64,000 bases of DNA from Selenomonadales bacterium (GCA_029976065.1 JARKNV010000043.1:1-64000); one strand, 5' to 3'. Shown: positions 49,712-59,168, counted from the stretch's first letter. The notes: generated by a model from the letters alone, not told the origin. Translations and numbers: made by a program.

Positions 49712-50446
49712 TCAGGCCCCCTCTCCCCGCGCCGCCTTCAGCGCGGCCGGCAGCTCCACAGCGCCGCTGTACAGGGCCTTGCCGATGATGACCCCCTCCA
49801 CGCCGTCGGCCTCCGCCGCCTTGACCGCGGCGATGTCGCCCAGGCTACTCACCCCGCCCGAGGCGATGACCGGCACGCCTGCGGCCTTGGCCAGCGAGCG
49901 GGTCGCAGCCACATTTACGCCCGTCAGCATACCGTCGCGGGCGATATCGGTGTAAATGATGCGGGCCACGCCCGCGGCCGCCATGCGGGCGGCCAGCTCT
50001 TCAGCCCCCACGCCGCCGCTTACGCCCCAGCCCTCCACGGCCGCGACGCCGTCCTTGGCGTCGATGCCGACGACGATGCGTTCGCCGTGGGCGGCGCACG
50101 CTTCCTTTACCAGCGCGGGCTGCTTTACGGCCACCGAGCCGAGGATGACCCGGGCCACGCCGGCCGCCAGCACGGCTTCGATACCGGCAAGGGTGCGGAT
50201 ACCGCCGCCCAGTTGGACGGGGATGCCGACCGACGCGGCGATGCCCGCCACAATGGCGAGGTTGACGGGCTGGCCGGCCAGCGCGCCGTCGAGGTCGACG
50301 ACATGGAGGTATTCGGCCCCCTCGGCCGCCCAGCGCCGAGCCATGGCTACGGGATCGTCGGCGTACACCGTCTCGGCGTCGAAACGTCCCTCGGTAAGGC
50401 GGACGCACTTGCCGCCGCGGATATCGATAGCGGGAAAAATTATCAT
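49712..50446 (-). CDS. hisA: Phosphoribosylformimino-5-aminoimidazole carboxamide ribotide isomerase
   Basis: 244 residues. [17 protein letters not shown] and [13 protein letters not shown] carry the two catalytic Asp residues of HisA. It overlaps hisH by 4 bases and hisF follows after one base. Confidence 0.97.
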   Translation of the reverse strand: MIIFPAIDIRGGKCVRLTEGRFDAETVYADDPVAMARRWAAEGAEYLHVVDLDGALAGQPVNLAIVAGIAASVGIPVQLGGGIRTLAGIEAVLAAGVARVILGSVAVKQPALVKEACAAHGERIVVGIDAKDGVAAVEGWGVSGGVGAEELAARMAAAGVARIIYTDIARDGMLTGVNVAATRSLAKAAGVPVIASGGVSSLGDIAAVKAAEADGVEGVIIGKALYSGAVELPAALKAARGEGA

Positions 50447-51060
50447 AAGACAAGCTCCTTAAAATTGGCCAGTATCTCCAGGCCGGTGTCGCCGGACTTC
50501 TCGGGATGGAACTGCACGGCCTGCACATTGCCCCGGCCCACGGCCGCCGTCACCCGGCCGCCGTAGTCCGTCCAGGCGGTGACCAGCGCCGGGTCGTCAG
50601 GCACGGCGTGGTAGCTGTGGACAAAATACACGTACGGGTTGGCGGGCAGGTCCCTGAGGAGCGGGCTCTCCCCGGCGACAGCGAGGCTGTTCCAGCCCAT
50701 ATGGGGCACCTTCAGGCCGGGAGCGACCAAACGGCGCACCAGGCCGGGAAAAATCCCCAGCCCCGGGACTCCCGGGTCTTCCTCGCTGCCGTCGAACAGT
50801 ATCTGCAGCCCTACGCAGATGCCGAGCAGCGGCGTGCCCTTGGCGGCTACCGTGCGGACAACATCGGTGAGGCCGTACGCAGCCAGGTTTTCCATACAGT
50901 CGCCGAACGCCCCGACGCCCGGCAGCACCACCTTGGCGGCCGCCGTGATCGCCGCCGGATCGCTGGTAACGGCCGCCTCCGCTCCCAGGCGGGCAAAGGC
51001 CTTCTCCACGCTGTAAAGATTGCCGACGCCGTAATCGATGATGGCAATAACGTTATTCAC
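50443..51060 (-). CDS. hisH: Imidazole glycerol phosphate synthase, glutamine amidotransferase subunit
   Basis: 205 residues. The class I glutaminase nucleophile is in LLGICVGLQILFDGSEE, and the His-Glu pair is VQFHPEKS. GTG start at 51060, sharing one base with the hisB stop. Confidence 0.97.
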   Translation of the reverse strand: MNNVIAIIDYGVGNLYSVEKAFARLGAEAAVTSDPAAITAAAKVVLPGVGAFGDCMENLAAYGLTDVVRTVAAKGTPLLGICVGLQILFDGSEEDPGVPGLGIFPGLVRRLVAPGLKVPHMGWNSLAVAGESPLLRDLPANPYVYFVHSYHAVPDDPALVTAWTDYGGRVTAAVGRGNVQAVQFHPEKSGDTGLEILANFKELVL

Positions 51061-51650
51061 TATAATACCCCTTTACTGGACATCACGCCGACGATGCGCT
51101 CGTCGATGCGGGTCGCCTCGGACAGCGCCCGGCCGAGCGCCTTGAAAATCGCCTCGTGGATATGATGGGCGTTCCTGCCGGCCAGCAGCCGTACATGAAC
51201 GGTCAGCCCGGCGTTCACCGCCAGCGCCCGCAGAAACTCCTCCGTCAGCTCGCCGGCGTAGCTGCCGATGACGCTGGCCGGGGCGTCGACGTCGTACTGG
51301 AGGAACGGCCGGCCGCTCACGTCCAGGGCCACCAGCGCCAGCGCTTCGTCCATCGGCACGAAGGCCGTGCCGTAGCGGCGGATGCCCTGCTTGTCGCCCA
51401 GCGCCTGGCTCAGCGCCTGGCCTAAAACGATGCCGGTATCCTCGACGATGTGATGGGCATCGACGTCAAGGTCGCCGTCCGCTTTTACGGCCAGGTCGAA
51501 CAGGCCATGCTTGGCGAACAGAACGAGCATGTGGTCGAAAAAGCCCACCCCGGTGGCCGCCTCGGCCTTGCCGGCGCCGTCCACATCCAGCGTCAGCCTG
51601 ATATCCGTTTCATTAGTCTTGCGGTCGATTTTACCGACACGGTTCATCAT
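51060..51650 (-). CDS. hisB: Imidazoleglycerol-phosphate dehydratase
   Basis: 196 residues, monofunctional. The manganese-binding motifs GFFDHMLVLFAKHG, DAHHIVEDTGI and NAHHIHEAIFKALG are complete. There is no histidinol-phosphatase domain, so that step needs a separate gene not seen here. Confidence 0.97.
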   Translation of the reverse strand: MMNRVGKIDRKTNETDIRLTLDVDGAGKAEAATGVGFFDHMLVLFAKHGLFDLAVKADGDLDVDAHHIVEDTGIVLGQALSQALGDKQGIRRYGTAFVPMDEALALVALDVSGRPFLQYDVDAPASVIGSYAGELTEEFLRALAVNAGLTVHVRLLAGRNAHHIHEAIFKALGRALSEATRIDERIVGVMSSKGVL

Positions 51651-52712
51651 CTACACCTCGCCCCGGATAAATTTTTCCGTCGCCGCCAAAAAGGCGTCGT
51701 TCTCCGCCGCCGTCCCGACCGTCACCCGCAGGCAGCCGGCCAGTCCGGGGGCCTTGCCGAAATCGCGCACGCCGATGTTCCGGGAGGCCAGAAAACTTGC
51801 AAGTTCCCCTGCGCGGGCGCTCCTTACCAGCAGGAAATTGGCCGCCGACGGGAAGACCTCGATCGCCGGCAGCTCCTTCAGGGCGGCGGCCACCCGCTCT
51901 CGTTCGGCCACCGTCGCGGCGATGCCGGCGGCGAATTCGGCCCGCAGCTCCCAGGCCACCGCGGCGGCGGCCAAGGAAAATGCGTTCACGTCATAAGGCA
52001 GCAGCACCTTGCCGACAAGGTCGATGATGTCCCGGCTGGCGGCGATATAGCCGACCCGGGCGCCGGCCAGGCCGAAAGCCTTGGAAAACGTGCGGGCGAC
52101 GATAAGGTTCGGGTACTTGCCGAGCAGCCCGAGGACCGAGTTGCCGGCGAAATCTATGTACGCCTCGTCCACCACCACCGGGCAGCGGGCGCCGGCGACC
52201 ACGTACTCGATCGCCTCGGGGGGCATCGCCCCGCCGGTGGGGTTGTTGGGGACGCACAGAATAATCAGCGCCGCCTGCTCCTGCAGAGCGGTGGAAAACA
52301 CCTTCTCCGGGGCCAGCACGAAGCCGGCGTCGAGTTCCACCGTTACCGGCCGGCTGTCGGCCAGCAGGCAGTAAATCGGGTACATCGAAAACGATGGGCT
52401 GGGATAAACGATTTTCCGCCCTGGCCCGCCGAACACCCGGCAGAGCGCGGCCAGCACCTCGCTGGAGCCATTGCCGACGGCGATATTCCCCGGCGTCAGA
52501 CCCAGGCCCTCGGACAGCGCCTGTTTAAGGCTGTGCTGGCCGATCTCCGGGTAGCGGTTGGCGGCAATCGCCGCAAGCCTGGCGGTGATTGCCGCCTGCA
52601 CCTTCGGCGGCAGTTCCCCGGCCCGCTCGTTGGCGTCCAGCTTCACCGGCCAGGCGATATCAGGCACATGGTACGATTTGATTGTATCAAGACCGGGACG
52701 AATCTGCCACAT
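51651..52712 (-). CDS. hisC: Histidinol-phosphate aminotransferase
   Basis: 353 residues. PLP-enzyme fold type I with the lysine in RTFSKAFGLAGARVGY, plus VPNNPTGGAMP and the final R-V-T-V-G segment. Its start lies 26 bases inside the hisD end behind AGGAGG, so the pair is translationally coupled. Confidence 0.95.
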   Translation of the reverse strand: MWQIRPGLDTIKSYHVPDIAWPVKLDANERAGELPPKVQAAITARLAAIAANRYPEIGQHSLKQALSEGLGLTPGNIAVGNGSSEVLAALCRVFGGPGRKIVYPSPSFSMYPIYCLLADSRPVTVELDAGFVLAPEKVFSTALQEQAALIILCVPNNPTGGAMPPEAIEYVVAGARCPVVVDEAYIDFAGNSVLGLLGKYPNLIVARTFSKAFGLAGARVGYIAASRDIIDLVGKVLLPYDVNAFSLAAAAVAWELRAEFAAGIAATVAERERVAAALKELPAIEVFPSAANFLLVRSARAGELASFLASRNIGVRDFGKAPGLAGCLRVTVGTAAENDAFLAATEKFIRGEV

Positions 52713-54054
52713 CTCGGCGCCTCCTTATCCGTACCGCGTTAGCGTGAGCTTCCAGCCCCTCGGCGGTCGCCAGGGCGATAACATCCTCGCCGGCCGCGTG
52801 CAAAGCGGCCTCGGTATACGCGATCACGCTCGTTCTTTTCATGAAGGTCTCCACCGACAGCACCGAATAGAAACGGGCGGTGCCGCCGGTCGGCAGCACA
52901 TGGTTGGGGCCGGCCAAGTAATCGCCCAGCGGCTCGGGCGAATAGGGGCCGAGGAAGACCGCGCCGGCGTGCCTTACAGACGGCAGTTGGGCGAACGGAT
53001 CGGCGGTCAGGATCTCCAGGTGCTCGGGGGCGGCGATATTGGCCAGTTCCATCGCGGCGGCGATATCGTCGGCGATAATGATCAGTCCGTTGCGCGCCAG
53101 CGACTCGCCGGCGATCCCGGCCCGCGGCAGCAGGGCCAGTTGCCTCGTCGTCTCCTGCTCGACCGCCGCCGCCAGGGCAGGACTGTCGGTTATCAGGATG
53201 CTGGCTGCCAACACGTCGTGCTCGGCCTGGCTCAGGAGGTCGGCGGCCACATAGGCCGGATCGGCGCCGCCGTCGGCGACGATGAGAATTTCGCTCGGGC
53301 CGGCGAGCATATCGATATCGCAGTAACCGTATACGGCTTTTTTCGCCAGAGTCACGAAAATGTTGCCCGGTCCGGTGATCTTATCGACCTTGGGTACGGT
53401 GACGGTGCCGAACGCCAGGGCGGCCACCGCCTGGGCGCCGCCGGCCTTGATCACCATCGTCGCCCCCGCCGCCTCGGCAGCAGCCAGCACATAAGGATTA
53501 ACGCTGCCGTCGCGCGCCGGCGGCACGGCCATGATAATTTCCTTGACTCCCGCCACCACCGCCGGGACGATATTCATTATCACCGACGACGGATAGGCCG
53601 CCGTCCCGCCGGGGACGTACACGCCCACCCGTTCGAGCGGCAGGCAGCGCTGGCCGAGCTTCGCCCCGAGGGGCCGCTCGGTCATCCATGACTGCGGCAC
53701 CCGTTCGGCGTGGTAACTGCGGACATTGGCGATCGCTTTCGTCAGCGACGCCATCACCGCCGGCTCCACCGTCTGCCGCGCGGCGGAGAATTCGGCCGCG
53801 CTCACCGTCATTGTTGCCGGCGTCAACCGCGGGCCGTCGGTCATTTCCGTATAACGCAGCAGGGCGGCGTCACCTTGCTCGCGGACGTCGGCGACGATCC
53901 TCGCCACCACCTCGGCGGCCGTCATATCGCGGCCGAACATCGCCTTCACCCGCTCGCGCGCCCCCGCGCCGAGCGTCACCGCGTCGAAGGGCGGCTTGAC
54001 GAGCAGGGGTCTGACCTCGGCCAAAGGCTTGTTGCGGACGTCAACCGTCCTCAT
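52687..54054 (-). CDS. hisD: Histidinol dehydrogenase
   Basis: 455 residues, slightly longer than usual. VGVYVPGGTAAYPS, GPSEILIVADGGADP and AEHDVLAASILITDS are HisD signatures, and zinc ligands are in APEHLEI and GPNHVLPTGGTAR. The extra C-terminal tail (RIRRRRDVADSSRS) overlaps hisC. Confidence 0.96.
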   Translation of the reverse strand: MRTVDVRNKPLAEVRPLLVKPPFDAVTLGAGARERVKAMFGRDMTAAEVVARIVADVREQGDAALLRYTEMTDGPRLTPATMTVSAAEFSAARQTVEPAVMASLTKAIANVRSYHAERVPQSWMTERPLGAKLGQRCLPLERVGVYVPGGTAAYPSSVIMNIVPAVVAGVKEIIMAVPPARDGSVNPYVLAAAEAAGATMVIKAGGAQAVAALAFGTVTVPKVDKITGPGNIFVTLAKKAVYGYCDIDMLAGPSEILIVADGGADPAYVAADLLSQAEHDVLAASILITDSPALAAAVEQETTRQLALLPRAGIAGESLARNGLIIIADDIAAAMELANIAAPEHLEILTADPFAQLPSVRHAGAVFLGPYSPEPLGDYLAGPNHVLPTGGTARFYSVLSVETFMKRTSVIAYTEAALHAAGEDVIALATAEGLEAHANAVRIRRRRDVADSSRS

Positions 54055-54716
54055 CGTCCCGCCCCGCTTTCCGTCAGCCGCTTGAGATCCTCGGACAGCC
54101 TGTTGATGCGGGCGAATTTCATCTTGAAACTCACCCGGTTGGCGATGAAACGGGCGGTCGCCTGATTTATCGTCGCCACCTCGATAAGCTTGTTCTCCTT
54201 CAGCGTGCGCCCCGTTTCCACCAGGTCGACGATCATTTCCGCCAGGCCGACGATCGGCGCCAGCTCGATCGAGCCGTTCAGCTTGATAATCTCCATCTGA
54301 ATGCCGGTGTCGCGGAAGAACCGCTCCGCTGTGTTGGGATATTTGGTCGCCACCCGCATATGGGCGTAATCGGTGAGTTTATCCTGCCTGAGTGCCTCGG
54401 GCACGGCCACCACCATCCGGCAGAGGCCGAACTTGAGATCAAGCAGTTCGTAAACATTTTTGCTCTCTTCCGCCAGCACATCCTTGCCGATGATGCCGAC
54501 GTCGGCCGCGCCGTACTCCACATACGTGGGCAGGTCGGCCGTCTTGGTGATGATAAACCTTATCTTAAGCGCCTCGTCGGCGATGACCAGCCGCCGGGAA
54601 TCCTCGCTCAGCCCCTCGGCCGTATAGCCGGCTGCAGCCAGCAGTTTGGCGGCCGGGGCAAACAGTTTTCCCTTCGGCAGGGCGATTGTCAGGTAATTCA
54701 TGTCACTCGAAGTCAT
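54051..54716 (-). CDS. hisG: ATP phosphoribosyltransferase, short (HisZ-dependent) form
   Basis: 221 residues. LTIALPKGKLF at the N-terminus and DLVETGRTLKENKL near residue 170 are diagnostic. It lacks the C-terminal ACT-like regulatory domain, so it is the short form that needs HisZ, which is encoded at 56555-57757. ATG 54716 follows GAGG; ATG 54701 is an alternative. It catalyses the first step of histidine synthesis. Confidence 0.95.
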   Translation of the reverse strand: MTSSDMNYLTIALPKGKLFAPAAKLLAAAGYTAEGLSEDSRRLVIADEALKIRFIITKTADLPTYVEYGAADVGIIGKDVLAEESKNVYELLDLKFGLCRMVVAVPEALRQDKLTDYAHMRVATKYPNTAERFFRDTGIQMEIIKLNGSIELAPIVGLAEMIVDLVETGRTLKENKLIEVATINQATARFIANRVSFKMKFARINRLSEDLKRLTESGAGR

Positions 54717-54759
54717 CTCGCAGCCTCACTTTAGTTATTTAAAGCATTAACATGGTAAT

Positions 54760-54789
54760 ATAATATCATTGCGGCAATCGATTCGTCAA
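54760..54789 (-). promoter_or_regulatory. Sigma-A promoter of the his operon
   Basis: On the minus strand TTGACG (54784-54789) and TATTAT (54760-54765) are 18 bases apart, about 45 bases before hisG. I saw no T-box or attenuator in the short leader. Confidence 0.65.
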
Positions 54790-54861
54790 CCCCTCATGTA
54801 GGAATTTTTACGTATGTGTAGAAGTATTTGACAGATAATAATCCTCGTAAGGGGGCTCAGC

Positions 54862-55812
54862 ATGAGCGCGCTCAACATCCTCGTCCTCAACAACCTGGCC
54901 AGCCGCCACAAGGACGCGATCACCGCCGTGATGCCGGACATCACCGTGACCGTCACCGACCTTGAGCATGCCGGCGAACACATTGCCGCTACCGATATCC
55001 TCGTCGCCTGGGGCTGGACGGACATCCGCCCCCTTTATCTCGCCGCGCCCCGCCTGAAATGGGTTCACGCCCTCAGCGCCGGCGTCGAGAACATGACCTG
55101 CCCGGAAATCCAGGCCAGCGACACCATCCTCACCAACTCGAAGGGCATCCACGGCATTCCGGTGTCCGAGCACGTCTTCGCCATGATGCTGTCCTTCACC
55201 CGCGGTCTTAACCTCCTCGGCCGCCAGCAGCAGGACGCCAAATGGGCCAGAGTGCCCACCGAGGAAATCCACGAGAAAACCATCGGCATCGTCGGCCTTG
55301 GCAGCATCGGCCGCGAAATCGCCAAAAAGGCCAAAGGCATGGGGATGGAGGTCGTCGCCACCAAGCAGGAAATGACGACCGAGATTTTTGTCGACAAGCT
55401 GTATAAGCCCGAACAACTGCACGAAATGCTGGCCGCTTCCGACTTCATCGTCGTCGCCTTGCCTCTGACGGATAAAACCGCCGGCCTGTTCACCCTCGAA
55501 GAATTCCGCGCCATGAAACCGACCGCCTATTTCTTCAACATCGCCCGCGGCGCCATCGTCCGCGAGTCCGACCTCGCCATCGCCCTCCAGCTCGGCGTGA
55601 TAAAAGGCGCCGGCCTCGATGTGTTCGAAAACGAACCCCTGCCGGCCGACAGCCCCCTGTGGGCGATGGACAACGTCATCGTCACCCCGCACATGGCGGC
55701 CATCTCCCCGGCCTATCTCGACCGGGCCGTCAAGCTGTTCGTCGACAACCTCACCCGCTATATTCAGAGCCGGGAAATGTTCAACATCGTCGACAAGGTC
55801 AGAGGTTACTAA
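54862..55812 (+). CDS. D-2-hydroxyacid dehydrogenase
   Basis: 316 residues. The NAD-binding motif is GIVGLGSIGREIAKKAKGMGM. Catalytic residues: Arg in NIARGAIV, Glu in DVFENEPLP, and His in TPHMAAISP. ATG 54862 follows AAGGGGG. The family includes glyoxylate, hydroxypyruvate and lactate-type reductases; the substrate is not predictable. It is transcribed divergently from the his operon. Confidence 0.9.
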   Translation: MSALNILVLNNLASRHKDAITAVMPDITVTVTDLEHAGEHIAATDILVAWGWTDIRPLYLAAPRLKWVHALSAGVENMTCPEIQASDTILTNSKGIHGIPVSEHVFAMMLSFTRGLNLLGRQQQDAKWARVPTEEIHEKTIGIVGLGSIGREIAKKAKGMGMEVVATKQEMTTEIFVDKLYKPEQLHEMLAASDFIVVALPLTDKTAGLFTLEEFRAMKPTAYFFNIARGAIVRESDLAIALQLGVIKGAGLDVFENEPLPADSPLWAMDNVIVTPHMAAISPAYLDRAVKLFVDNLTRYIQSREMFNIVDKVRGY

Positions 55813-55988
55813 ACTGCCGATAAAGCCCCATCTGCTGCGTTGCTCCTCAAATCGCTTGCTTGCGTACGTTTGAGGTACGCGGCGCGGCGCGCTTGCACCC
55901 TCCCGGGTATAAGCGATCACATCAACGCTAAAGCGTTGTGTATCTGCTTATCCGGTGCGCCTTGCATCTGGAGCTTTCTTGGCAGTTT
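55811..55988. repeat. MITE-like inverted-repeat element, copy B
   Basis: 178 bases whose ends are AAACTGCC and its complement GGCAGTTT, continuing as imperfect arms (left: AAAGCCCCATCTGCTGCG; right complement: AAAGCTCCAGATGCAAGGCG). The centre has further self-pairing (GCTTGCTTGCG, GTACGTTTGAGGTACGC). No ORF. It abuts the dehydrogenase stop codon. It shares its outer arm with 34107-34234. Confidence 0.7.
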
Positions 55989-56012
55989 ATCTGATAAGTT
56001 ATAATGTTTCAA

Positions 56013-56040
56013 GGGCCAAAAGGATTAGTCCTTTTGGCCC
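56013..56040. terminator. Bidirectional terminator
   Basis: GGGCCAAAAGGA pairs perfectly with TCCTTTTGGCCC around TTAG, with TTTT after it on the plus strand. It ends the dehydrogenase transcript and lies 3 bases beyond the HD gene on the other strand. Confidence 0.9.
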
Positions 56041-56043
56041 TTT

Positions 56044-56571
56044 TCAATGCAGTTCGTCGGCCTCGCGCAATATCGTCAGCTCCGGCGGGTCGCCGGCGGC
56101 CGGCGGCCGATGGTGGCGGCCGATGATATCTGTCAGCCGTTCGTCGCCGCCTGCTGCCGCCACGAGGGCGGCGCCCCGCTCGGGGTGGTGGAAATAAACG
56201 TGTAGGGCATGGCGGAGGTTGGCTATCCGCCCGCCCCGGCCCGGCCGGCCCCAGCCCTCGGCTTTTTCCGGGGCAAAGCGGTTAGCCAGCACGGCCGCCG
56301 TCTTATCGAAGGTGCTCACATCGCCCTTCACCTTGCCGACGTCGTGGAGAAGCGCACACCGCACAAGCAGCTCAAGGTCGACGTCCGCCCGCCCGGCGGC
56401 GAGGCGGCGGGCGGTACGGGCCACCTGCAGAGCGTGGTATTGGTCGGGAAGGTTCATGGCATAGAACAGCGCTCGCTCGGCGGCGTTCAGCCAGGCGTCC
56501 GCGAATTCGCGGTCGGCCGCCGTCACTTCGGCTGTCAGCGCGGCGAAAAACTGCTTAACCCTGTGCCACAT
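56044..56571 (-). CDS. HD-domain phosphohydrolase-like protein
   Basis: 175 residues. HD motif in CALLHDVGKVKGD (about residue 96), with upstream His in DQYHALQVA and downstream His residues in RHALHVYFHHPE and IIGRHHRPP, forming a metal site. The start lies 17 bases inside the end of hisZ. The substrate (nucleotide or phosphorylated metabolite) is unknown. A link with histidine synthesis, including the missing histidinol-phosphatase step, is conceivable but untested. Confidence 0.85.
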   Translation of the reverse strand: MWHRVKQFFAALTAEVTAADREFADAWLNAAERALFYAMNLPDQYHALQVARTARRLAAGRADVDLELLVRCALLHDVGKVKGDVSTFDKTAAVLANRFAPEKAEGWGRPGRGGRIANLRHALHVYFHHPERGAALVAAAGGDERLTDIIGRHHRPPAAGDPPELTILREADELH

Positions 56572-57757
56572 GGCCGTCGAAATACACCAGCCGGGTATAC
56601 CCCTTGGCTGTCTGCGTCCGGGCCGCCGCTTCCCGCGACGCCGCCTCCAGGGCCAACTCCACCGTCAGTCCCTCGCGGCGCAGGCGGTCGGCCGCGGCAA
56701 TCGCTGCGGCCAGGGCTCCTTCGCCCCAGGCCACGTATGCGTCGCGGACCGCTTCCGGCGGCGTTATTCCCTGCCGCTCCAGCGCCAGCAGGATCCGTTC
56801 GATCCCCATGGCAAAACCGGTGGCCGGGCAGTCCACTCCGAACGCGGCCACCATGTTGTCGTAGCGTCCGCCGCCGCACAGCGGGAAGCCCAGCCCCGGA
56901 GTATAACCTTCAAACACCATGCCGGTGTAATAATCGAAATCGCGGATCAGTCCGAGATCGAAGGTCACATAGCGCTCCACCCCGTAGCCTGCCAGCAGGC
57001 GTCGGATGTCGGCCAGATTTTCGAGGGCCGCGTGGCTGATATCGTTGCCCACCAGCCTGTAAGCCTCGCTGACGACGTTGTCGCCGCCATGCAGCAGCGG
57101 TATCTCGCGAATAAGCCGTTGGGCGGCGGCACTCAGCGAACTGCCGGCCAGGATCTCGCCCAGGCCGACGAGATCGCGGCTGACCATGCATTGTTTCACC
57201 CGTTGCTGTTCGGCAGGCGTCAGACCGCTTTCACCCATCACGCCGTTGATGAACTGTACCTGACCGAGACCGACCTGGAAATTCGTCAGCCCGGCCTCCA
57301 GCAACGCCGTCACCGCCAGCGCCACCACCTCGGCGTCGGCCGCCGGCCCGCCGGCCCCCAGCAGCTCCACCCCGGCCTGGTAAAACTCGCACTGCCGCCC
57401 GGCTTGGGCCTGCTCCTGGCGAAAAACATTTGTCAGGTAAAAAAGGCGCAGCGGCGGAACGCTCTCACGGAAGCGGGTCGCCGCCACCCTGGCGATTGGG
57501 GTCGTCATATCCGGGCGCAAGGCTAAAATAGCATTATTCCGGTCGAAAAACTTGAACAGGCTTTGCACGAGGTCGTTGCTGACGCCGACAGTCAACGTCT
57601 CCAGGTACTCGAAGGTCGGCGTGACAACTTCGTCGTACCCCCAGCGGGTGAACAGTCCGGCGAGGGCGTTCTCGGCCGCCCGTTTGCGTCTGGCCTCGCG
57701 GGGAAGAAAATCCTTGGTTCCGTAAGGTATCTGGGGCAAAAACTGGGCTTTGTTCAT
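56555..57757 (-). CDS. hisZ: ATP phosphoribosyltransferase regulatory subunit
   Basis: 400 residues. HisRS-like fold with class II motifs (LRPDMTTPIARVAATR, FYLTNVFRQEQAQAGRQCEFYQAGVELLG, and LCGGGRYDNMVAAFG) but no anticodon-binding domain, as in HisZ. It complements the short HisG. It overlaps the yerC stop by 4 bases. Confidence 0.95.
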   Translation of the reverse strand: MNKAQFLPQIPYGTKDFLPREARRKRAAENALAGLFTRWGYDEVVTPTFEYLETLTVGVSNDLVQSLFKFFDRNNAILALRPDMTTPIARVAATRFRESVPPLRLFYLTNVFRQEQAQAGRQCEFYQAGVELLGAGGPAADAEVVALAVTALLEAGLTNFQVGLGQVQFINGVMGESGLTPAEQQRVKQCMVSRDLVGLGEILAGSSLSAAAQRLIREIPLLHGGDNVVSEAYRLVGNDISHAALENLADIRRLLAGYGVERYVTFDLGLIRDFDYYTGMVFEGYTPGLGFPLCGGGRYDNMVAAFGVDCPATGFAMGIERILLALERQGITPPEAVRDAYVAWGEGALAAAIAAADRLRREGLTVELALEAASREAAARTQTAKGYTRLVYFDGHVAQG

Positions 57758-58059
57758 TTCGTCTCTTCACCATCCAAGCGGGCGAGTATCGTTTTATAGC
57801 CATCGGCGCCGTAATAGAGGCAGCGTTTGACCCGACTGATTGTAGCCGTGCTTGCCCCCGTGCGCTCTACGATATCGTCGTATGTATGGCCATGCTTAAG
57901 CATCCGCGCCACTTCCAGCCGCTGGGCCATCGCCTTCAGTTCGCCGATCGTGCAGATATCCTCGAAAAACTGATAGCATTCTTCCTCGGTTTTCAGCAAT
58001 AGCACTCCGGCGAAAAGCTGATCGTTGAGGGGCTCCTTCAGCCGCGGATTCACAGGCAT
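57754..58059 (-). CDS. TrpR-like protein, YerC/YecD family
   Basis: 101 residues from ATG 58059 (GGAG eight bases upstream); an ATG six bases earlier is too close to that site. FEDICTIGELKAMAQRLEVARML and RTGASTATISRVKRCLYYG form the TrpR-type helix-turn-helix. It is the first gene of the yerC-hisZ-HD operon and may regulate it. Confidence 0.88.
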   Translation of the reverse strand: MPVNPRLKEPLNDQLFAGVLLLKTEEECYQFFEDICTIGELKAMAQRLEVARMLKHGHTYDDIVERTGASTATISRVKRCLYYGADGYKTILARLDGEETK

Positions 58060-58149
58060 ATTCATCGCTCCTTTACCCTGCGCTTTCGTTCCTATATTCG
58101 GCCTTGCCCCGCTTCGTTCCTGCTTCACTTCTTTTATTCTTTAATCTGT

Positions 58150-58197
58150 GAAAATGATTATGCATTTTCTTGCCAAAAAAGCCGGTACCGTTATAAA
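58150..58197 (+). promoter_or_regulatory. Promoter with palindromic element upstream of the NlpA-like gene
   Basis: TTGCCA (58170-58175) and TATAAA (58192-58197) are 16 bases apart. Directly upstream lies GAAAATG (58150-58156) with CATTTTC (58163-58169), an AT-rich inverted repeat resembling metal-regulator boxes. The regulator is unknown. Confidence 0.45.
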
Positions 58198-58246
58198 CTG
58201 TCAGTAGCATCCGGTACGCCTGCCGGCCCGCAAACGGAGGACCTCC

Positions 58247-59044
58247 ATGAAGAAAGTTCTTCTCGCTATAATCATTCTCGCCGCCGTCGCCGCTCTACTT
58301 GCCGGCGCCTTCGGCCCCAGCGGCGCCAAACCGCTCCGCGTCGCCACCACCACCGGCCCCCACGCCGAGCTTCTCTATGCGGCCAGCGAAATGGCGCTCA
58401 AAGACGGACTGGAAATCAAAATACTCGAATACGACGACAACCTCAAGCCCAACGACCTCCTCCTCAGCGGCGACGTCGCCGTCAACAGCTTCCAGACCCT
58501 GCCCTATTTCGAAAGCCTCGTCGCCGACCGCCGGCTGCCGTTGGTGGCGGTAGCCAAAACGGTCGTCTTCCCGGTGGCGTTGTACTCGCACAAAATCAGC
58601 CGCTTGGACGACCTGCCGCGCGGCGCGATGGTGGCCATCCCCAACGATCCGGTCGGCGGCGGGCGAGCTCTCCTCCTGCTGGCGAAAACCGGCCTGATAT
58701 CCCTACGGGACGGGGCCGGACTGCAGGCGGCTCTCACTGACATCGTCGCCAACCCGCGGCGGATCAACCTCGTCGAAGTCGACGCCGCCGACATCGCCCG
58801 ACGGCTGGACGAATTCGACCTCGCGGCCCTCGGCAGCATCTATGCCGTTGCCGGCGGCCTTATCCCCGACCGCGACGCCATCGCCGGCGAAGGGGTCGAC
58901 GCCCCCTACCCCCATATCATCGCCGTCCACGCCAAGGACAAAGATAATCCGTCCGTTAAGACCCTCATTGCCGCCTACCATTCCGATCATGTCAAGGATT
59001 ATATCCGTCGCCGCTTCCATGGGGCGGTCGTCGCCACCTGGTAA
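58247..59044 (+). CDS. NlpA/MetQ-like substrate-binding protein without lipobox cysteine
   Basis: 265 residues. An N-terminal hydrophobic segment (residues 4-22) is followed by the MetQ-type core (VATTTGPHAELL, LLSGDVAVNSFQTLPYFESL, VAIPNDPVGGGRALLLLAK). Family members normally have a lipid-modified Cys after LLAG; here the sequence is LLAGAFG, so it is either secreted or anchored by the helix. No metN/metI partner is adjacent. Methionine binding is possible but unproven. Confidence 0.85.
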   Translation: MKKVLLAIIILAAVAALLAGAFGPSGAKPLRVATTTGPHAELLYAASEMALKDGLEIKILEYDDNLKPNDLLLSGDVAVNSFQTLPYFESLVADRRLPLVAVAKTVVFPVALYSHKISRLDDLPRGAMVAIPNDPVGGGRALLLLAKTGLISLRDGAGLQAALTDIVANPRRINLVEVDAADIARRLDEFDLAALGSIYAVAGGLIPDRDAIAGEGVDAPYPHIIAVHAKDKDNPSVKTLIAAYHSDHVKDYIRRRFHGAVVATW

Positions 59045-59080
59045 ATGCTGGGTGTCCCGATATGTATACACGGAAGCCGC

Positions 59081-59116
59081 TTGAAAATAGCCTCATAATG
59101 TCTTATAATAAAGACA
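59081..59116 (+). promoter_or_regulatory. Near-consensus promoter with palindrome over the -10
   Basis: TTGAAA (59081-59086), 17 bases, TATAAT (59104-59109). The inverted repeat TGTCTT/AAGACA (59099-59104, 59111-59116) surrounds the -10. It points rightward into a region with no previously obvious gene. Confidence 0.7.
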
Positions 59117-59168
59117 AAGGTAAGTGTAGAAAAGACAATGAAAACAGCCGGGAAATGGGGTGATTCCA

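Noticed and set aside
52687-52712. Frameshift between hisD and hisC
   Set aside because: The 26-base overlap has a good ribosome binding site for hisC, and both proteins are full length.
58150-58169. Fur box upstream of the NlpA-like gene
   Set aside because: The inverted repeat resembles metal-regulator boxes, but its spacing differs from the 19-base Fur consensus and no iron gene follows, so it is kept only as a generic palindrome.
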